The notes below the pieces were generated by a model. It was not told the DNA's origin and searched no databases. It worked only from the letters and a program-made list of their open reading frames with translations. Below are positions 33,379-43,779 of a DNA stretch of 64,000 nucleotides, piece by piece. The stretch comes from JAOZHU01 sp964632845 (lineage in GTDB: Archaea > Thermoproteota > Bathyarchaeia > Bathyarchaeales > Bathycorpusculaceae): contig CAZWDU010000008.1 in assembly GCA_964632845.1 (NCBI GenBank), forward strand, positions 22,832-86,831, in the 5' to 3' direction. Numbering within the stretch: the stretch's first letter is position 1; the number at the start of each line of letters is the position of its first letter. Both the position numbers and the translations under genes were made by a program.

Positions 33379-35622
33379 TTGAATAGGAAATTGCTGTTAG
33401 CCCTTTTCGTTGGCTATTCAATTGCTGTCGCAGTTTCCTGTGTGGCCCCCATGGGATTAAATGACACGGAATGGTACAGTTTTTATTCGTATTTGGATAT
33501 GCATGGAGCTACACCTTACGTTGACGTTAGGGAAGGCTATCCACCTCTTGGTTTTTTGGTGTATACACCGCTTTACTACGCGTTCCGTGATAACATAGCG
33601 GCTTTCTCGTATGGCTTTAGAGCGTTAAACGGAGCGTTTTTGGTTGCCATGTTGTTCACGTTTTATCTTATAATGAAGGCGCTACATGATGAAAAGAAGG
33701 CTTTGAAGCTTTCACTGTTTTATGCGGTTCTTCCATCAGTGCTTATAGCAAATACTTATTCTAATGATGTTGTAGCTTTGCTTCCGGCAGCGCTTGCGAT
33801 CTACATGATTGTGAAGAAGAAAGCGCTACCTTGTGGCGTGCTACTGGGTTTAGCTACGCTTGGCAAGGGTTTTCCAGCTTTGCTGCTTATACCAGCACTC
33901 ATAGCCTTCACAGATTTAAGGGACAGGATAAAACTGGTAAGTTCCACTGTGCTTATTCTAGTTTTTACGAGCTTGCCATTTGCGCTCATAAACCCTCTCA
34001 CATATTTGTCTACTTTCACGCATGTTGGTTCTAGAGGTCCATGGGAGACGGTGTGGGCGATTGGTGATGGATACTTTAGTCACGGCGGCTTGCTTCACCC
34101 CTTTTTTGACAAGTTCTTCTATCACTTCAATTTGTTGAATATGTATCCAGTGAGCCATTATGACCACGCAATCTACACGTGGAATTTCGACCAATTGCCC
34201 AACATCCTAACTTTTCTGCAATTAGCCACCGTTATCGTAATCTCATTAGCGTATATAGGGCGCAAGAAAGAGGATGCTGTTCCATTGTGCGGTTTACTCT
34301 ACATTGGCTACATGCTGTTCTTCAAAGGCTACAGCACACAGTTCGCTGTCTCCACACCTTTCTACGTGTTGCTGGCAACAGCTACGGGTGCACCCCTGCT
34401 CTTTCTCATACCCTTAGAGGTAAGCCACATCACGCAGATACTATCTTGGAACGCGCAAGCCTTTGCACCAGAGTTCCTAAGAAACGAACATTTGCTAATG
34501 CTTGTGTCAGCGGTGATACTAAGAAGCATTGTGTTTGCAGCGCTAATAGCTACCGCCTTTAGGGGTTCACAGTTCAGTTTCAAGCCTGTGGCAAGTGCGG
34601 CGAGACGCTGTGTCTCTTATTTGAAGTTGCTCAGGGATAAATGGTTAGTTTTGGCTGTATCCGCTATGATAGTAATGGCATTAATCAGCACTGCATCATT
34701 ATGCAGCTATATGAATAGCAGCGCAGGTTTCAGATCTTTCAATGAAACTATAAGCGTTACACAATCAGAATGGCAGAAAATGACCATTGATGGCTTAGAA
34801 GATGGCGACCAGATTATGATTAGGCTCGCCACAAACACATGGCTTGACGCAGAATTGGCTAACTCAACAGTGCAAGTGGAGCAAGGCATTAGGAACCCGT
34901 ACAGTTTAAAGGATTCCTTCAACGAGACCATGCTGTTTTTCAGGGCAGATTCTGAAACATGCAGTTTAATGTTCAAAATGAAACATGCACAAATTCCGTT
35001 CAGGGTTACTGAAGGACTGGAAGAGGATCTTAGTGTAGACGTGACCAGCGAAGACTCGGCGCTTACGTTTAGACTTAAAGATGCAGGCGTAGACGGTAAT
35101 GCAAGCATGTTTACGATGGCGTACCCCATCAGCGTCAATGTTGATAATAATTTCGTTCTAAAACTCAAATACAAACTGATTGAAGGCAACGAATCCAATA
35201 TTTGGGTGTATGTGTTTGATGACACAGATGAGTGGCTATACCCCTATGCTGCTTCTGAAGATTTCGTTTTAACACCTGAAACCAAGGATTTGCATGGTTA
35301 CGCGAACCTGTTGGGCGATAATGTATCGCTTGTGGAAATCTCTATACTGTTGGAGGATAATGAAGCAGCCATTCTCAGGCTGGAGGAACTAAGCGTCAGC
35401 GGCAGTGAAAACTATAATGTTGAGTTATACGCGTTTCCTAGCGCGGAAATAGACTATGAAGTGTTTATAGAGAGAGATTTCAAACCGTCCATCGATTATG
35501 CACTTGCTTCAATCGCGATGGTGGCATTTGGCGCAGTTGCAATTTGGTGCTTGTACAGAAAAGTGGAACGCGTGCAAAAGTACAGTGTGGATGAAAGAAG
35601 TTCACAGCAGCTCAAAGTATAG
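33379..35622 (+). CDS. Polytopic GT-C-like glycosyltransferase with extracellular C-terminal domain
   Basis: The 747-residue protein has about ten N-terminal TM segments (to about 445). An early extracytoplasmic loop holds acidic residues (APMGLNDTEWYSFYSYLDMH, then DVREGYPPLGFLVYTPLYYA), as in GT-C/DUF2029-type enzymes that use polyprenyl-linked sugars. A beta-rich domain (about 450-710) follows and ends in one TM helix (IDYALASIAMVAFGAVAIWC) and a basic tail. TTG 33379 has AAAGGAG eight bases upstream. It converges with the next gene, with a 21-nt overlap. Confidence 0.75.
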   Translation: MNRKLLLALFVGYSIAVAVSCVAPMGLNDTEWYSFYSYLDMHGATPYVDVREGYPPLGFLVYTPLYYAFRDNIAAFSYGFRALNGAFLVAMLFTFYLIMKALHDEKKALKLSLFYAVLPSVLIANTYSNDVVALLPAALAIYMIVKKKALPCGVLLGLATLGKGFPALLLIPALIAFTDLRDRIKLVSSTVLILVFTSLPFALINPLTYLSTFTHVGSRGPWETVWAIGDGYFSHGGLLHPFFDKFFYHFNLLNMYPVSHYDHAIYTWNFDQLPNILTFLQLATVIVISLAYIGRKKEDAVPLCGLLYIGYMLFFKGYSTQFAVSTPFYVLLATATGAPLLFLIPLEVSHITQILSWNAQAFAPEFLRNEHLLMLVSAVILRSIVFAALIATAFRGSQFSFKPVASAARRCVSYLKLLRDKWLVLAVSAMIVMALISTASLCSYMNSSAGFRSFNETISVTQSEWQKMTIDGLEDGDQIMIRLATNTWLDAELANSTVQVEQGIRNPYSLKDSFNETMLFFRADSETCSLMFKMKHAQIPFRVTEGLEEDLSVDVTSEDSALTFRLKDAGVDGNASMFTMAYPISVNVDNNFVLKLKYKLIEGNESNIWVYVFDDTDEWLYPYAASEDFVLTPETKDLHGYANLLGDNVSLVEISILLEDNEAAILRLEELSVSGSENYNVELYAFPSAEIDYEVFIERDFKPSIDYALASIAMVAFGAVAIWCLYRKVERVQKYSVDERSSQQLKV

Positions 35623-36759
35623 CTGATGATATTTTTCAGCTATCTTTTCCCAAGAAAAGCGTTCCACTGTTGTTTCTCGGGCTTTCTTGCCGAGCCTGTG
35701 TCTTTCTTGGGGATCGTTTATGAGCCTCGTGATTTCTGCGGCAAGAGTTTCTGAGTCTGCTGGGGGAACAAGGATACCGTTTTCTCCATTTTGGATGATC
35801 TCAGCTGCTCCACCAGCGTTAGTAGCGATTACTGGTTTGCCGCATGCCATTGCTTCTACTACTGCTTTTCCGAAGGGTTCGCCTAAAGTTGGGAAACAGA
35901 ATATGTCACAACGGTTATAGTAAGCGGGCATTTTGGAGTTAGGTACGAATCCTGCGAACTTTACGTGGTTTTCGACTTGGAGAGTTTTTGCTAAGGTTAT
36001 TAGTGATTCTTTTTGGGCGCCTTCGCCGACGAGGGTTAATTTGGCGTTTATTTTGTTTCGCCTGACATTTGCTATGGCGTGTATCAGGAATGGAATGCCC
36101 TTCAAAGCGTATAGTGAACCTGCGTAGAGGATTTCGAATTCTTTTTGTTGTTCAGTTTTTTGGGTGGGTTTGAATGTTGCTGTGTCAACACCGAAGGGTA
36201 TGGTGGATATTTTTTCTTTGGTGACCCAGGGAGTGTATAATTTTTTTACTTGGTTGGTTACAGTGATTATACGTGTTGTTTTTTGGATTGTTTTTTTGTG
36301 GAGTTTTGAGGTTATGGGTAGGAGGATTTTTTCGTTTAGGGGTCGTGGGTAGTAGTGTGCTGAGAGGGGACCAAAAACGAAGGGTTGCGGCAGGTTTTGG
36401 GTGAGTAAGGCTACTGGGCTGAAGGTGTAGTTGTAGACTGCGGGGAGCATGTGATGTATGAGTTGTATGTTTTTTTCTTTGAGAAGTTTTTTGGTTTTTG
36501 CTAGACTTCGGATGAGGAATTCGGTGTGCAGAGTGTATTTGTGTATCGTATTGCTTGTTGGTGAGTTAGGGAGTGAGCCGACTTGGTGGAAGGTGACGTT
36601 GTTTAGGGGTTTGCGTATGCGGATGTAGGGTGATAGGGCTTCGAATTCGTATCCGTATTTTGCCATGTGTTTGAATAGTTGGTAGCAGTGAGTGCCTTCG
36701 CTGGTTATAAGGTAGTCTGATAAGATGTGGGCTGCAGATGTGACGAGTATTTTGGGCAT
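35602..36759 (-). CDS. GT4-family glycosyltransferase
   Basis: The 385-residue GT-B enzyme has a typical GT4 C-terminal half: IPFGVDTATFKPTQ, EILYAGSLYALKGIPFLIHA, LTLVGEGAQKESL and LGEPFGKAVVEAMACGKPVI with GENGILVPPADSETLAAEIT. The sense strand is strongly A/C-rich, unlike the two preceding glycosyltransferases, which may indicate a different history. It is the only GT4 gene on the minus strand of the locus. Confidence 0.92.
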   Translation of the reverse strand: MPKILVTSAAHILSDYLITSEGTHCYQLFKHMAKYGYEFEALSPYIRIRKPLNNVTFHQVGSLPNSPTSNTIHKYTLHTEFLIRSLAKTKKLLKEKNIQLIHHMLPAVYNYTFSPVALLTQNLPQPFVFGPLSAHYYPRPLNEKILLPITSKLHKKTIQKTTRIITVTNQVKKLYTPWVTKEKISTIPFGVDTATFKPTQKTEQQKEFEILYAGSLYALKGIPFLIHAIANVRRNKINAKLTLVGEGAQKESLITLAKTLQVENHVKFAGFVPNSKMPAYYNRCDIFCFPTLGEPFGKAVVEAMACGKPVIATNAGGAAEIIQNGENGILVPPADSETLAAEITRLINDPQERHRLGKKARETTVERFSWEKIAEKYHQLYFELL

Positions 36760-37011
36760 GTTGCTCTGAGAGTAGTTTGAGAAAGTGGGATTTAGACCTA
36801 TTGATTCTTAATTAAAGGCGCGTGTTTAGGTTTTGAGCGCTCGCGTGTTCCATGCCTGTTTTTTTTCTTTTTGGCTGTGGAAAACAAATTGGTAATTTTC
36901 AGTAACTTTTTGTTACTTATGGTTGCTGGCGGTGGTTTGTGGTGAGTAAACGAAAAAGTTTTAGGAGAATTGAAATGTTCTATAAGTACGTCATAGAGAG
37001 AGTGGTTAAAA

Positions 37012-38871
37012 ATGATGCAAAAAGGGTCGGGGATAATGATGTTGTTGCTTATGGCAAACCTCTTTTCATATTTGATCATTGGTTCAGTCTCGTTATTGCC
37101 AGCAGATTCGACTCAAGGTGATTCAACCGAAATTTTCAACGTAGGTTTAATCATTCACGATATGACGACATATGAAAGACAACTGTGTATGGATTGGATA
37201 AGCCAGTTTGATCCGTTTACGAAATGGAATTTTATCTTGTGGACACCTTACAAGAACTTAGAGGATGCGACTTTTGTCAATTTTCTCAAGGCTAGAGGCT
37301 TATTGCTTGGTGCCGACGGCTATATGCAGAGCGCACCATTGAACCAAAGAGAAAGCAACATTGATGTTATGGTTAGTACTTTCGACGCTTACAATGTGTC
37401 GCTTAATGGTTTTTTTATGTTTCAGCCTGACACGTACACGTTGAATTATGCTTACTCTCGGTACGGCTTTGAATATTATGTGGGATACTGTTTTGAGCAG
37501 TACGTAATAGATTATATGACGATGAAGGGAGGCTGGCAATTGCCATACTATCACAATTCTGAACATGCGTTAAGACCTGCGGAAGATGAGGGGGGGCTGG
37601 TTGTTTTTCCACACAGTACATGGGACTGGGTAAGTAGTTTGACATACAGTCATCATTTGAATACTCATATTTTAGATGCATATCGATGTCTCGATTCCAA
37701 TTCTTCTCAGGCAGTAAACTACTGTCTCGGACTGATTAACGAAAGCCTCGCTTGTTCTGAGCCTTTTGGCTATGCGTGCACCATGTTTGAGTGGGAGTTG
37801 GTGAAGAATGATCATGATCTTATTGAGGTTGCTACAGAATACTATCAGCAAATCATCAATCAATACAGTTCGATTTGCCAATTATATAATGAAACAACTT
37901 CGTGGTTTAAATCGCATTACGATAAAACTCCTGCATACCATGTGGAATTTACCTCTCCTTACGATGGGAAACAAGTCGGGTGGTATTTAGACCTCAACTA
38001 CCGTATTGCTCGTGTGGAAAACTATGTTAAAAGCTACGTTATTTTTACTGGTCAAAGTGAATATTGGTTAAGTCATGTTTGCAATGTGAATTTTGCTGAA
38101 GTGCCGGATGAAACTAACTGCATTGATAACAGTTTAGAATTTGAAATTGACGATTTGGGTGGTGGATTTGACCGAGATTCACCGAAAGGAGGTGCCGTGT
38201 ATTATGCAGGAAATTTGGCAGATTTTCCGTCTTTTAATCCAGTCTCACAATTAAAGTTAGCGATTGAAGCGGCTGAAGATCAGGTGTATTTTATCTATGC
38301 TGATTCTCAGCGTATGAATAGGTCAGTTGCAGTCTATGATGTGGTTTCAGGCAGCATTGTTTATGGCATGTGCCAAAACATGCAGAATCAAGACTTTGAT
38401 ACCAACCCAATTTGGGTCTCTCAAAATGAGACAGACCGAGGACGCCTATTGTTGCAGAATCAAACTGTTCTAATGTTTGGCGGACCTTGCCCGAATTGGT
38501 GCGTTAGTTATCTTGAAGAGCAACGTTTGACGCCGATATATTTTGTCGAGGAGCAGCAAAGCGATGGAAGGCACTTTAAATTTGTAGAAAATTTCACAGG
38601 TGCAGTTAAAGTTGACGAGCTTGCAGATAGCATTGACTTTGGACATGAAGATTACTTTGTAGTCATGAGTTCAGTTGACCAGAACGATAACTGTGTGTTT
38701 GTAAGCTACGGGTTTGACTGGAAAGGAACATGGAGCGCTGGCATTTACCTCAAAGCAATGTACTCCAACATACAAACGTACACTAATTTCTACTATATTT
38801 TTCATTGGGTTGACTTAAATGCTGATGGTGTACCTCAACTAAACGAGATGGCACAGACCGCTATTGACTGA
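37012..38871 (+). CDS. Secreted protein of unknown function in glycan locus
   Basis: The 619-residue protein starts with a signal peptide (IMMLLLMANLFSYLIIGSVS). The mature part is soluble, rich in Tyr, Trp, Asp and Cys, with several sequons (NVS, NSS, NES, NET). VGLIIHDMTTYERQLCMDWI at the mature N-terminus and HSTWDWVSSLTYSHHLN vaguely recall TIM-barrel carbohydrate enzymes, but I cannot assign a family. No C-terminal TM anchor is seen. The location suggests a role in making or trimming extracellular polysaccharide. Confidence 0.7.
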   Translation: MMQKGSGIMMLLLMANLFSYLIIGSVSLLPADSTQGDSTEIFNVGLIIHDMTTYERQLCMDWISQFDPFTKWNFILWTPYKNLEDATFVNFLKARGLLLGADGYMQSAPLNQRESNIDVMVSTFDAYNVSLNGFFMFQPDTYTLNYAYSRYGFEYYVGYCFEQYVIDYMTMKGGWQLPYYHNSEHALRPAEDEGGLVVFPHSTWDWVSSLTYSHHLNTHILDAYRCLDSNSSQAVNYCLGLINESLACSEPFGYACTMFEWELVKNDHDLIEVATEYYQQIINQYSSICQLYNETTSWFKSHYDKTPAYHVEFTSPYDGKQVGWYLDLNYRIARVENYVKSYVIFTGQSEYWLSHVCNVNFAEVPDETNCIDNSLEFEIDDLGGGFDRDSPKGGAVYYAGNLADFPSFNPVSQLKLAIEAAEDQVYFIYADSQRMNRSVAVYDVVSGSIVYGMCQNMQNQDFDTNPIWVSQNETDRGRLLLQNQTVLMFGGPCPNWCVSYLEEQRLTPIYFVEEQQSDGRHFKFVENFTGAVKVDELADSIDFGHEDYFVVMSSVDQNDNCVFVSYGFDWKGTWSAGIYLKAMYSNIQTYTNFYYIFHWVDLNADGVPQLNEMAQTAID

Positions 38872-38932
38872 AAATAGCCTAGAAGCGAACAGGGAAAATG
38901 TGCTATCTCGGTATTTTCTTCTCTGCGTTTTT

Positions 38933-39610
38933 CTACGAGAAACCTGAATTCTGTTTGACTAGCATTAGTACATAAGTTTTAGTAAGTGCTATTTTATTGA
39001 AAGGCGAACGTGATAAGTGGTGGCTTAGGGTATTTGCTAGTCGCATGGAGGTTTCTGTTGCGGGTATTTTTAGTTTATCCAGAATTTCGCATGGTAAAAA
39101 GAAATAGAGCGTATTGTGAAAAGTAGTCTCATATCCGTAGTTTTTCAGAGCAGTTTTTACCCAGAGACTTTGAATTTTTGAGATGTGTGCGGGGTTTTTC
39201 CTGCCGAGTAGTTCCATAACTTTTTCGTCTGGGAAAGTTAGAACTATTACTTTCTTGCTTGCGCGCGCAAGTTCTTTTATGGCTTTTAGCGGTGAATTTA
39301 AGTGTTCTAGGACCTCGGAGCATAGAACTATGTCGAATGAGCTGTCTTTGAATGGGAGATGGGTGGCGTCGGCACAGATGTAGTCGGCGTTTGGTGTCTT
39401 TGCGGCTTTTTTTAAGCTTTGAGGGTTCAGTTCGCATCCGACATAATTGGATTTGCCTATGGTTTTTTGGTAAGTTCCACTTCCGCAGCCAATATCCAAT
39501 ATTCGACCGTTTTTTGATGGTTTACTTAAGGCTATTAGTTTGGCTACTTCGTTAAAACGTTGCAAGTGATAGTATCGAGTTTGCCAAGAGCCTGCTTTAT
39601 ACTGGGGTAT
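38933..39610 (-). CDS. Class I SAM-dependent methyltransferase, possible ATA start
   Basis: The SAM-binding motifs are RILDIGCGSGTYQKTIG, YVGCELNPQSLKKA, YICADATHLPFKDSSFDIVL and SEVLEHLNSPLKAIKEL (Methyltransf_11 type). The first conventional start is TTG 39565 without a ribosome site. The frame stays open upstream through KAGSWQTRYYHLQRFNEVAK, which looks like genuine family N-terminus. The only sensible initiation point is ATA at 39610, seven bases after a GGAG. Annotated to 39610 on this basis; 39565 is the conservative start. It likely methylates a sugar or lipid in surface glycan. Confidence 0.7.
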   Translation of the reverse strand: MPQYKAGSWQTRYYHLQRFNEVAKLIALSKPSKNGRILDIGCGSGTYQKTIGKSNYVGCELNPQSLKKAAKTPNADYICADATHLPFKDSSFDIVLCSEVLEHLNSPLKAIKELARASKKVIVLTFPDEKVMELLGRKNPAHISKIQSLWVKTALKNYGYETTFHNTLYFFLPCEILDKLKIPATETSMRLANTLSHHLSRSPFNKIALTKTYVLMLVKQNSGFS

Positions 39611-40002
39611 ATCTTCGCTCCGCTGCGTATCGCATCACATCTTAATTCGTTAAGTGGAATTTCGCACTCTTAAATTCACCCTTTGACTTGAAAGTGGTAT
39701 GGGATGTGGAGGAAAAACAAGAAAATGTTGTTTCATCAGAATCATGCGGGCTAACTTCAAGTTTCTCAATTGTTTTCCATCTCAAATTCGTTTACAGCGT
39801 CTTTTTAGAGAATGATGAACTTGCATGTATGGGAAAGCTGTGTTTCACAAATTTCCGGCGAACACTAAGAGTCAGAACACTTTAAAGCTACTTTTCAGCT
39901 ATGGCTGTAGCAGGCTGGCATGAAAAATTTTGGGCGAGGGTTAAAGCAAATAATATATGGTGAATGTTAAATAATCCTTAAACTAAGCGAGTTTGGTAAA
40001 GT
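39611..40002. other. Intergenic region before large GT-C gene
   Basis: The gap of about 390 nt has one plus-strand ORF (39688-39885) that lacks family features, a ribosome site or codon bias and is probably chance. The region just before 40003 is AT-rich (AATAATATATGG near 39950) and could hold the promoter of the next gene. Nothing else was recognised. Confidence 0.4.
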
Positions 40003-43000
40003 GTGACAGAACAAGTACCTTCTAAAAGCCAACGGGCAATATCATGGTTGAAAGAAAAAGTAACCAGCAGATACGGACGCGTATTCATTGACTTCTCGAT
40101 AATCACCTTGATAGCAGTCATAATTTTTCGCATATGGCTATTTACGAACGGATGGCCAGCTGGAGGAGATGTCTCAGGATGGATTTCTAGAGCGTACATT
40201 TTTGGTAAAGATTTCAGGTGGCTCTATATATGGCGTCCATATGCCTTTGGCTTCACCGAAGGCATTAACGCAATGGATTTTTTCCTCATGCTCATCAACT
40301 TTTTGTTCAACAACGCGTCAGCAACTGTAAAGATTTTCACGTTTTCGTCATTTCTGACAGCTGGCTTCTCTATGTACGGTCTTACGTACCATTATACACA
40401 TCGCCATGTAGCGGCTCTCGCCGGCTCCATGGTATATTGCCTGAACCAATGGATTTTTTCCCAATACACGGAAGCACATATTGACATCATTTTCAGCTAT
40501 GCCGTGATTCCACTGATTTTCTTAATCTTAGTCAGAGCATTGGAGCGAAGAAAACTTAAAGACATACTCGGGCTAGCAATAGCGTTGGCATTCCTTGTTA
40601 CCAGTTTTCATCCAGAGTGCATCGTCATCTATGGAGCCTTCCTCTTCATGTTCACCGTCTTCTACTTGTTGTCTTCAGCACATGCCAGAAAACTTCGAGT
40701 GCAAACTAAGAATGTTTTGAAGGTGGTTTTACCCGCTTGTGCAGTAGGTGTTATCCTCGCCACGTTTGTAGTTTTACCAATGGCACTGAATGTCAGGGCT
40801 TCGTATTATTCAGCAACTTTCAAATATCCAATAGAAGACGCTAAATCAGCCAGTTATGCAAACATGATAGACGCATTCACATTGCGGGCACTGGAAAGTT
40901 GGGGATATAACTTATTAATTGATGTTTACACTGACCTGAGCCTTCCAGATTTTCCTGTCTACGAACTATTATCGATCATTTTTCTACTAGCATTCTGCAC
41001 AGTTTTTATTCGCAGAGACAGATACACTGTTTTCTTTGCTATTTCAGCGATGGCCGCAATATTCGTAGCCAAAGGTCCTAATTTCCCCTTTGGCTACATT
41101 TTCACTTGGATGTGGTCTAATGTCCCATACTTCGCGGTTTTTAGAGCCGCAAACAGGACAAACATGATAACTGCCTTCTCCTTTGCCTTTCTCGTTTCAG
41201 TTTTAGCCAAAATGTTATTGGACTACACCCAAAAAAGAAACGACACAAAAACAAAAGTGCACTTTGAGATGAAGGCAAAATTCGCTGGAGAAAACGAAGC
41301 CCGCGAAATGTACATTACGATAGAATCTTTGAATAGAATTCTGAAAGGCGCACATAAAGTACTGCATTATTTGAGTGTCTTATTACTCATTTTCATCTTT
41401 CTAAGCTGTTTCCTCTCGTGCTCCTACTTCTTCAGCCAAGGCTTACAGGTATACACTCCATCCGACAGCTATCTGGGGCCCTATGACTGGCTTGCAAATC
41501 AATCTGGAGACTATAAAGTAATAACGGCCAGCAATAGTCCATCGGAAGCGATGAATTCACAATCGCAGGAGTCAGATTTTGCGTCTGGCGGTATGCTAAC
41601 TGATATCGGATGGAGCCATGATATTGGCTACGATAGCGCATTTATTACCGACAAACCTACTCTTCAAGACGGAGGATGGTACACATCATCCCGCGCCTTA
41701 ATCAACTATCTACGTTTTCGGTTAGTACGCCAATATTTGTCTGATGACATCTTGAGAATGCTCGGCACCTTCAATTACAAGTATGTTGTCCTACCAGAAT
41801 ACCTTGCGAGCGGCACAAAAAACTTCTTTTTAAATCAGCAAGGCTATCAAATAGTCTACAACCAAGGGTCAATCATCCTTCAGAACGAGTATTACACACC
41901 CAGATTCTTTGCCGCCAGCCAAACTGCTTACCTTGTAGGAGGGTTAGAAAGCTATTCCGCGTTACACAAAATTGACAATTTTAAACTTAACCAAACTGCA
42001 TTATACTTTGCTTATCAGACAAACGAAGCATTTAGTGACATCGCGTTTAATAATTCAGAAACAGTAATCTTTGCTAATAACGACATAACAGAGACTGTTA
42101 TGTTGTCTTTGAAAAATGACGCAACGTTCATAAACGCTGCAGACTATGGCATGCCAACCACAAATTTCACCAAGTATTGGGCTAGTTCCACTTCATGGAG
42201 AGAAATTGGAGACTTAGTGTGGAGTGGAAGCACTCTTTCAACCAACGGAAAAAACGACATCAGCATACCCTTCAAAATTGATGCAGATGGAAACTACGAC
42301 ATCTGGCTAAGAATAGGAATTGCAGATAACAGAGGAACGTTAACAACACTAATAGACGGAACACCAGTTGAAGAGTTAAGATCCCTATCGAAAACGTGGT
42401 CAAAACTAATGTGGGTAAAAATAACTTCATTAAACCTGAAAAGCGGAGACCACAAAATCACATTAAAAAATGACGGAACAGGCTACAACGACATAGACAT
42501 GATTGCCGCAGTAAAACCAGAAACCTTCCAATCAGGAATAAATAATGTAAACAAAGCGTTACAAGAATACACAGGAAGAATCATCTACTGCCTCGGAGGA
42601 GTAAACACTTTTACACTTAGCCAATCAAACGTGCAAGTTACGTTAATACCCTACGAAGGCTACTTTGTAGGCACAGCAAACGAAGTCAACGTAGCGCCTC
42701 TCGGCAAAGCATCCGCCAGTTCAGAAGGAACATGGGGTACAACAACCCTATGGGCGCAGTACGCTAACGACGGAACCACTGATACACGATGGGCATCTAC
42801 ACCCCACGAATCAATGCCGCAATGGCTACAAATTGAATGGACAGTCCCACAGGAAATAAACAGCGTACACGTACTCTTTGAACAAGCACACGCACAAGAC
42901 TACACAATACAAACATGGGATGGAACACAATGGGTAGATCAGGTTAACGTTACAGGAAACACTATGCTTGAACAATACCACAGCTTCCCAACAACAGCCA

Positions 43001-43779
43001 CAACCAAGCTACGCATCTACATAACATCGGTAACACAACGGTACGACCTAGCAAGCATCATAGAACTTGAAGCTTACAACCCCACAGGAATCTACACCGA
43101 CATAGCGCTACCTCGCGAAGGCGACTACATGTTCGCTCTCAGAATAGAAACAGGACCAGACGAAGGAAAACTAAACCTACAAGTAGATGACGCAACGGAA
43201 ACAGCAGACTGCTCAGACGCAAACCAAGGATTCACGTGGAAATATTTTGGACCCTACCATCTAGACGCCGCCAACCACACGATAGCCCTAAACGGAGACG
43301 GAAAAATCACTTTTGACGAAATGCTCATCTACTCACTTAACCAAAATGAACAAACACTCTCAGTCAACGAACTCTTCACATCCAAATCCGCCCCCACCAT
43401 AACATACGAACAAATAAACCCATGCAAATACACAGTCCACATAGAAAACAGCAACGCACCATTTCTACTAGTATTCTCAGAAGCTTACGACCCCATGTGG
43501 AAAGCCTACGTCGAAAATAACGAAATCTCATCCGTATCCATGTACTCCATAGTCAACGGTTTCTACATAGAAAAAACAGGCAGCTTCGACATAACAATCT
43601 ACTTCACAGGACAAACATACGTCGACACAGGACTAAAAATCTCAATAGCTACATTAATAACCGTAGCAACGATTATAGCTATTCCATCCAAAAAACTTAA
43701 AGAAATAGAGAAAAGCATAAAACATAAGATATTCAGGACTAATTTAAAACAAAAGGAGAGAAGCCCACCATCAAAATAG
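40003..43779 (+). CDS. Large GT-C-like membrane protein with extracellular carbohydrate-binding and discoidin domains
   Basis: The 1258-residue protein has about twelve N-terminal TM helices (to about 475), with an early loop NGWPAGGDVSGWISRAYIFG typical of GT-C catalytic acidic residues. The extracellular part holds a beta-sandwich like a CBM (about 715-845, ISIPFKIDADGNYDIWLRIG, LKSGDHKITLKNDG), an F5/8-type C (discoidin) domain (about 900-1025, KASASSEGTW, NDGTTDTRWAS, PQWLQIEW, RIYITSVTQRYDLASIIELE) and a further beta domain. A last TM helix lies near 1210-1225. It starts at GTG 40003. It probably transfers lipid-linked sugars outside the membrane and binds glycan with its C-terminal domains. 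Confidence 0.8.
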   Translation: MTEQVPSKSQRAISWLKEKVTSRYGRVFIDFSIITLIAVIIFRIWLFTNGWPAGGDVSGWISRAYIFGKDFRWLYIWRPYAFGFTEGINAMDFFLMLINFLFNNASATVKIFTFSSFLTAGFSMYGLTYHYTHRHVAALAGSMVYCLNQWIFSQYTEAHIDIIFSYAVIPLIFLILVRALERRKLKDILGLAIALAFLVTSFHPECIVIYGAFLFMFTVFYLLSSAHARKLRVQTKNVLKVVLPACAVGVILATFVVLPMALNVRASYYSATFKYPIEDAKSASYANMIDAFTLRALESWGYNLLIDVYTDLSLPDFPVYELLSIIFLLAFCTVFIRRDRYTVFFAISAMAAIFVAKGPNFPFGYIFTWMWSNVPYFAVFRAANRTNMITAFSFAFLVSVLAKMLLDYTQKRNDTKTKVHFEMKAKFAGENEAREMYITIESLNRILKGAHKVLHYLSVLLLIFIFLSCFLSCSYFFSQGLQVYTPSDSYLGPYDWLANQSGDYKVITASNSPSEAMNSQSQESDFASGGMLTDIGWSHDIGYDSAFITDKPTLQDGGWYTSSRALINYLRFRLVRQYLSDDILRMLGTFNYKYVVLPEYLASGTKNFFLNQQGYQIVYNQGSIILQNEYYTPRFFAASQTAYLVGGLESYSALHKIDNFKLNQTALYFAYQTNEAFSDIAFNNSETVIFANNDITETVMLSLKNDATFINAADYGMPTTNFTKYWASSTSWREIGDLVWSGSTLSTNGKNDISIPFKIDADGNYDIWLRIGIADNRGTLTTLIDGTPVEELRSLSKTWSKLMWVKITSLNLKSGDHKITLKNDGTGYNDIDMIAAVKPETFQSGINNVNKALQEYTGRIIYCLGGVNTFTLSQSNVQVTLIPYEGYFVGTANEVNVAPLGKASASSEGTWGTTTLWAQYANDGTTDTRWASTPHESMPQWLQIEWTVPQEINSVHVLFEQAHAQDYTIQTWDGTQWVDQVNVTGNTMLEQYHSFPTTATTKLRIYITSVTQRYDLASIIELEAYNPTGIYTDIALPREGDYMFALRIETGPDEGKLNLQVDDATETADCSDANQGFTWKYFGPYHLDAANHTIALNGDGKITFDEMLIYSLNQNEQTLSVNELFTSKSAPTITYEQINPCKYTVHIENSNAPFLLVFSEAYDPMWKAYVENNEISSVSMYSIVNGFYIEKTGSFDITIYFTGQTYVDTGLKISIATLITVATIIAIPSKKLKEIEKSIKHKIFRTNLKQKERSPPSK

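Noticed and set aside
35602..35622. Overlap of convergent genes as a sign of frameshift
   Set aside because: Both reading frames are intact with family-typical C-termini; a short 3' overlap is common in archaea.
39688..39885. 65-codon plus-strand ORF
   Set aside because: It has no ribosome site, no family-like motif and no strong codon bias, and lies in a promoter-like gap.
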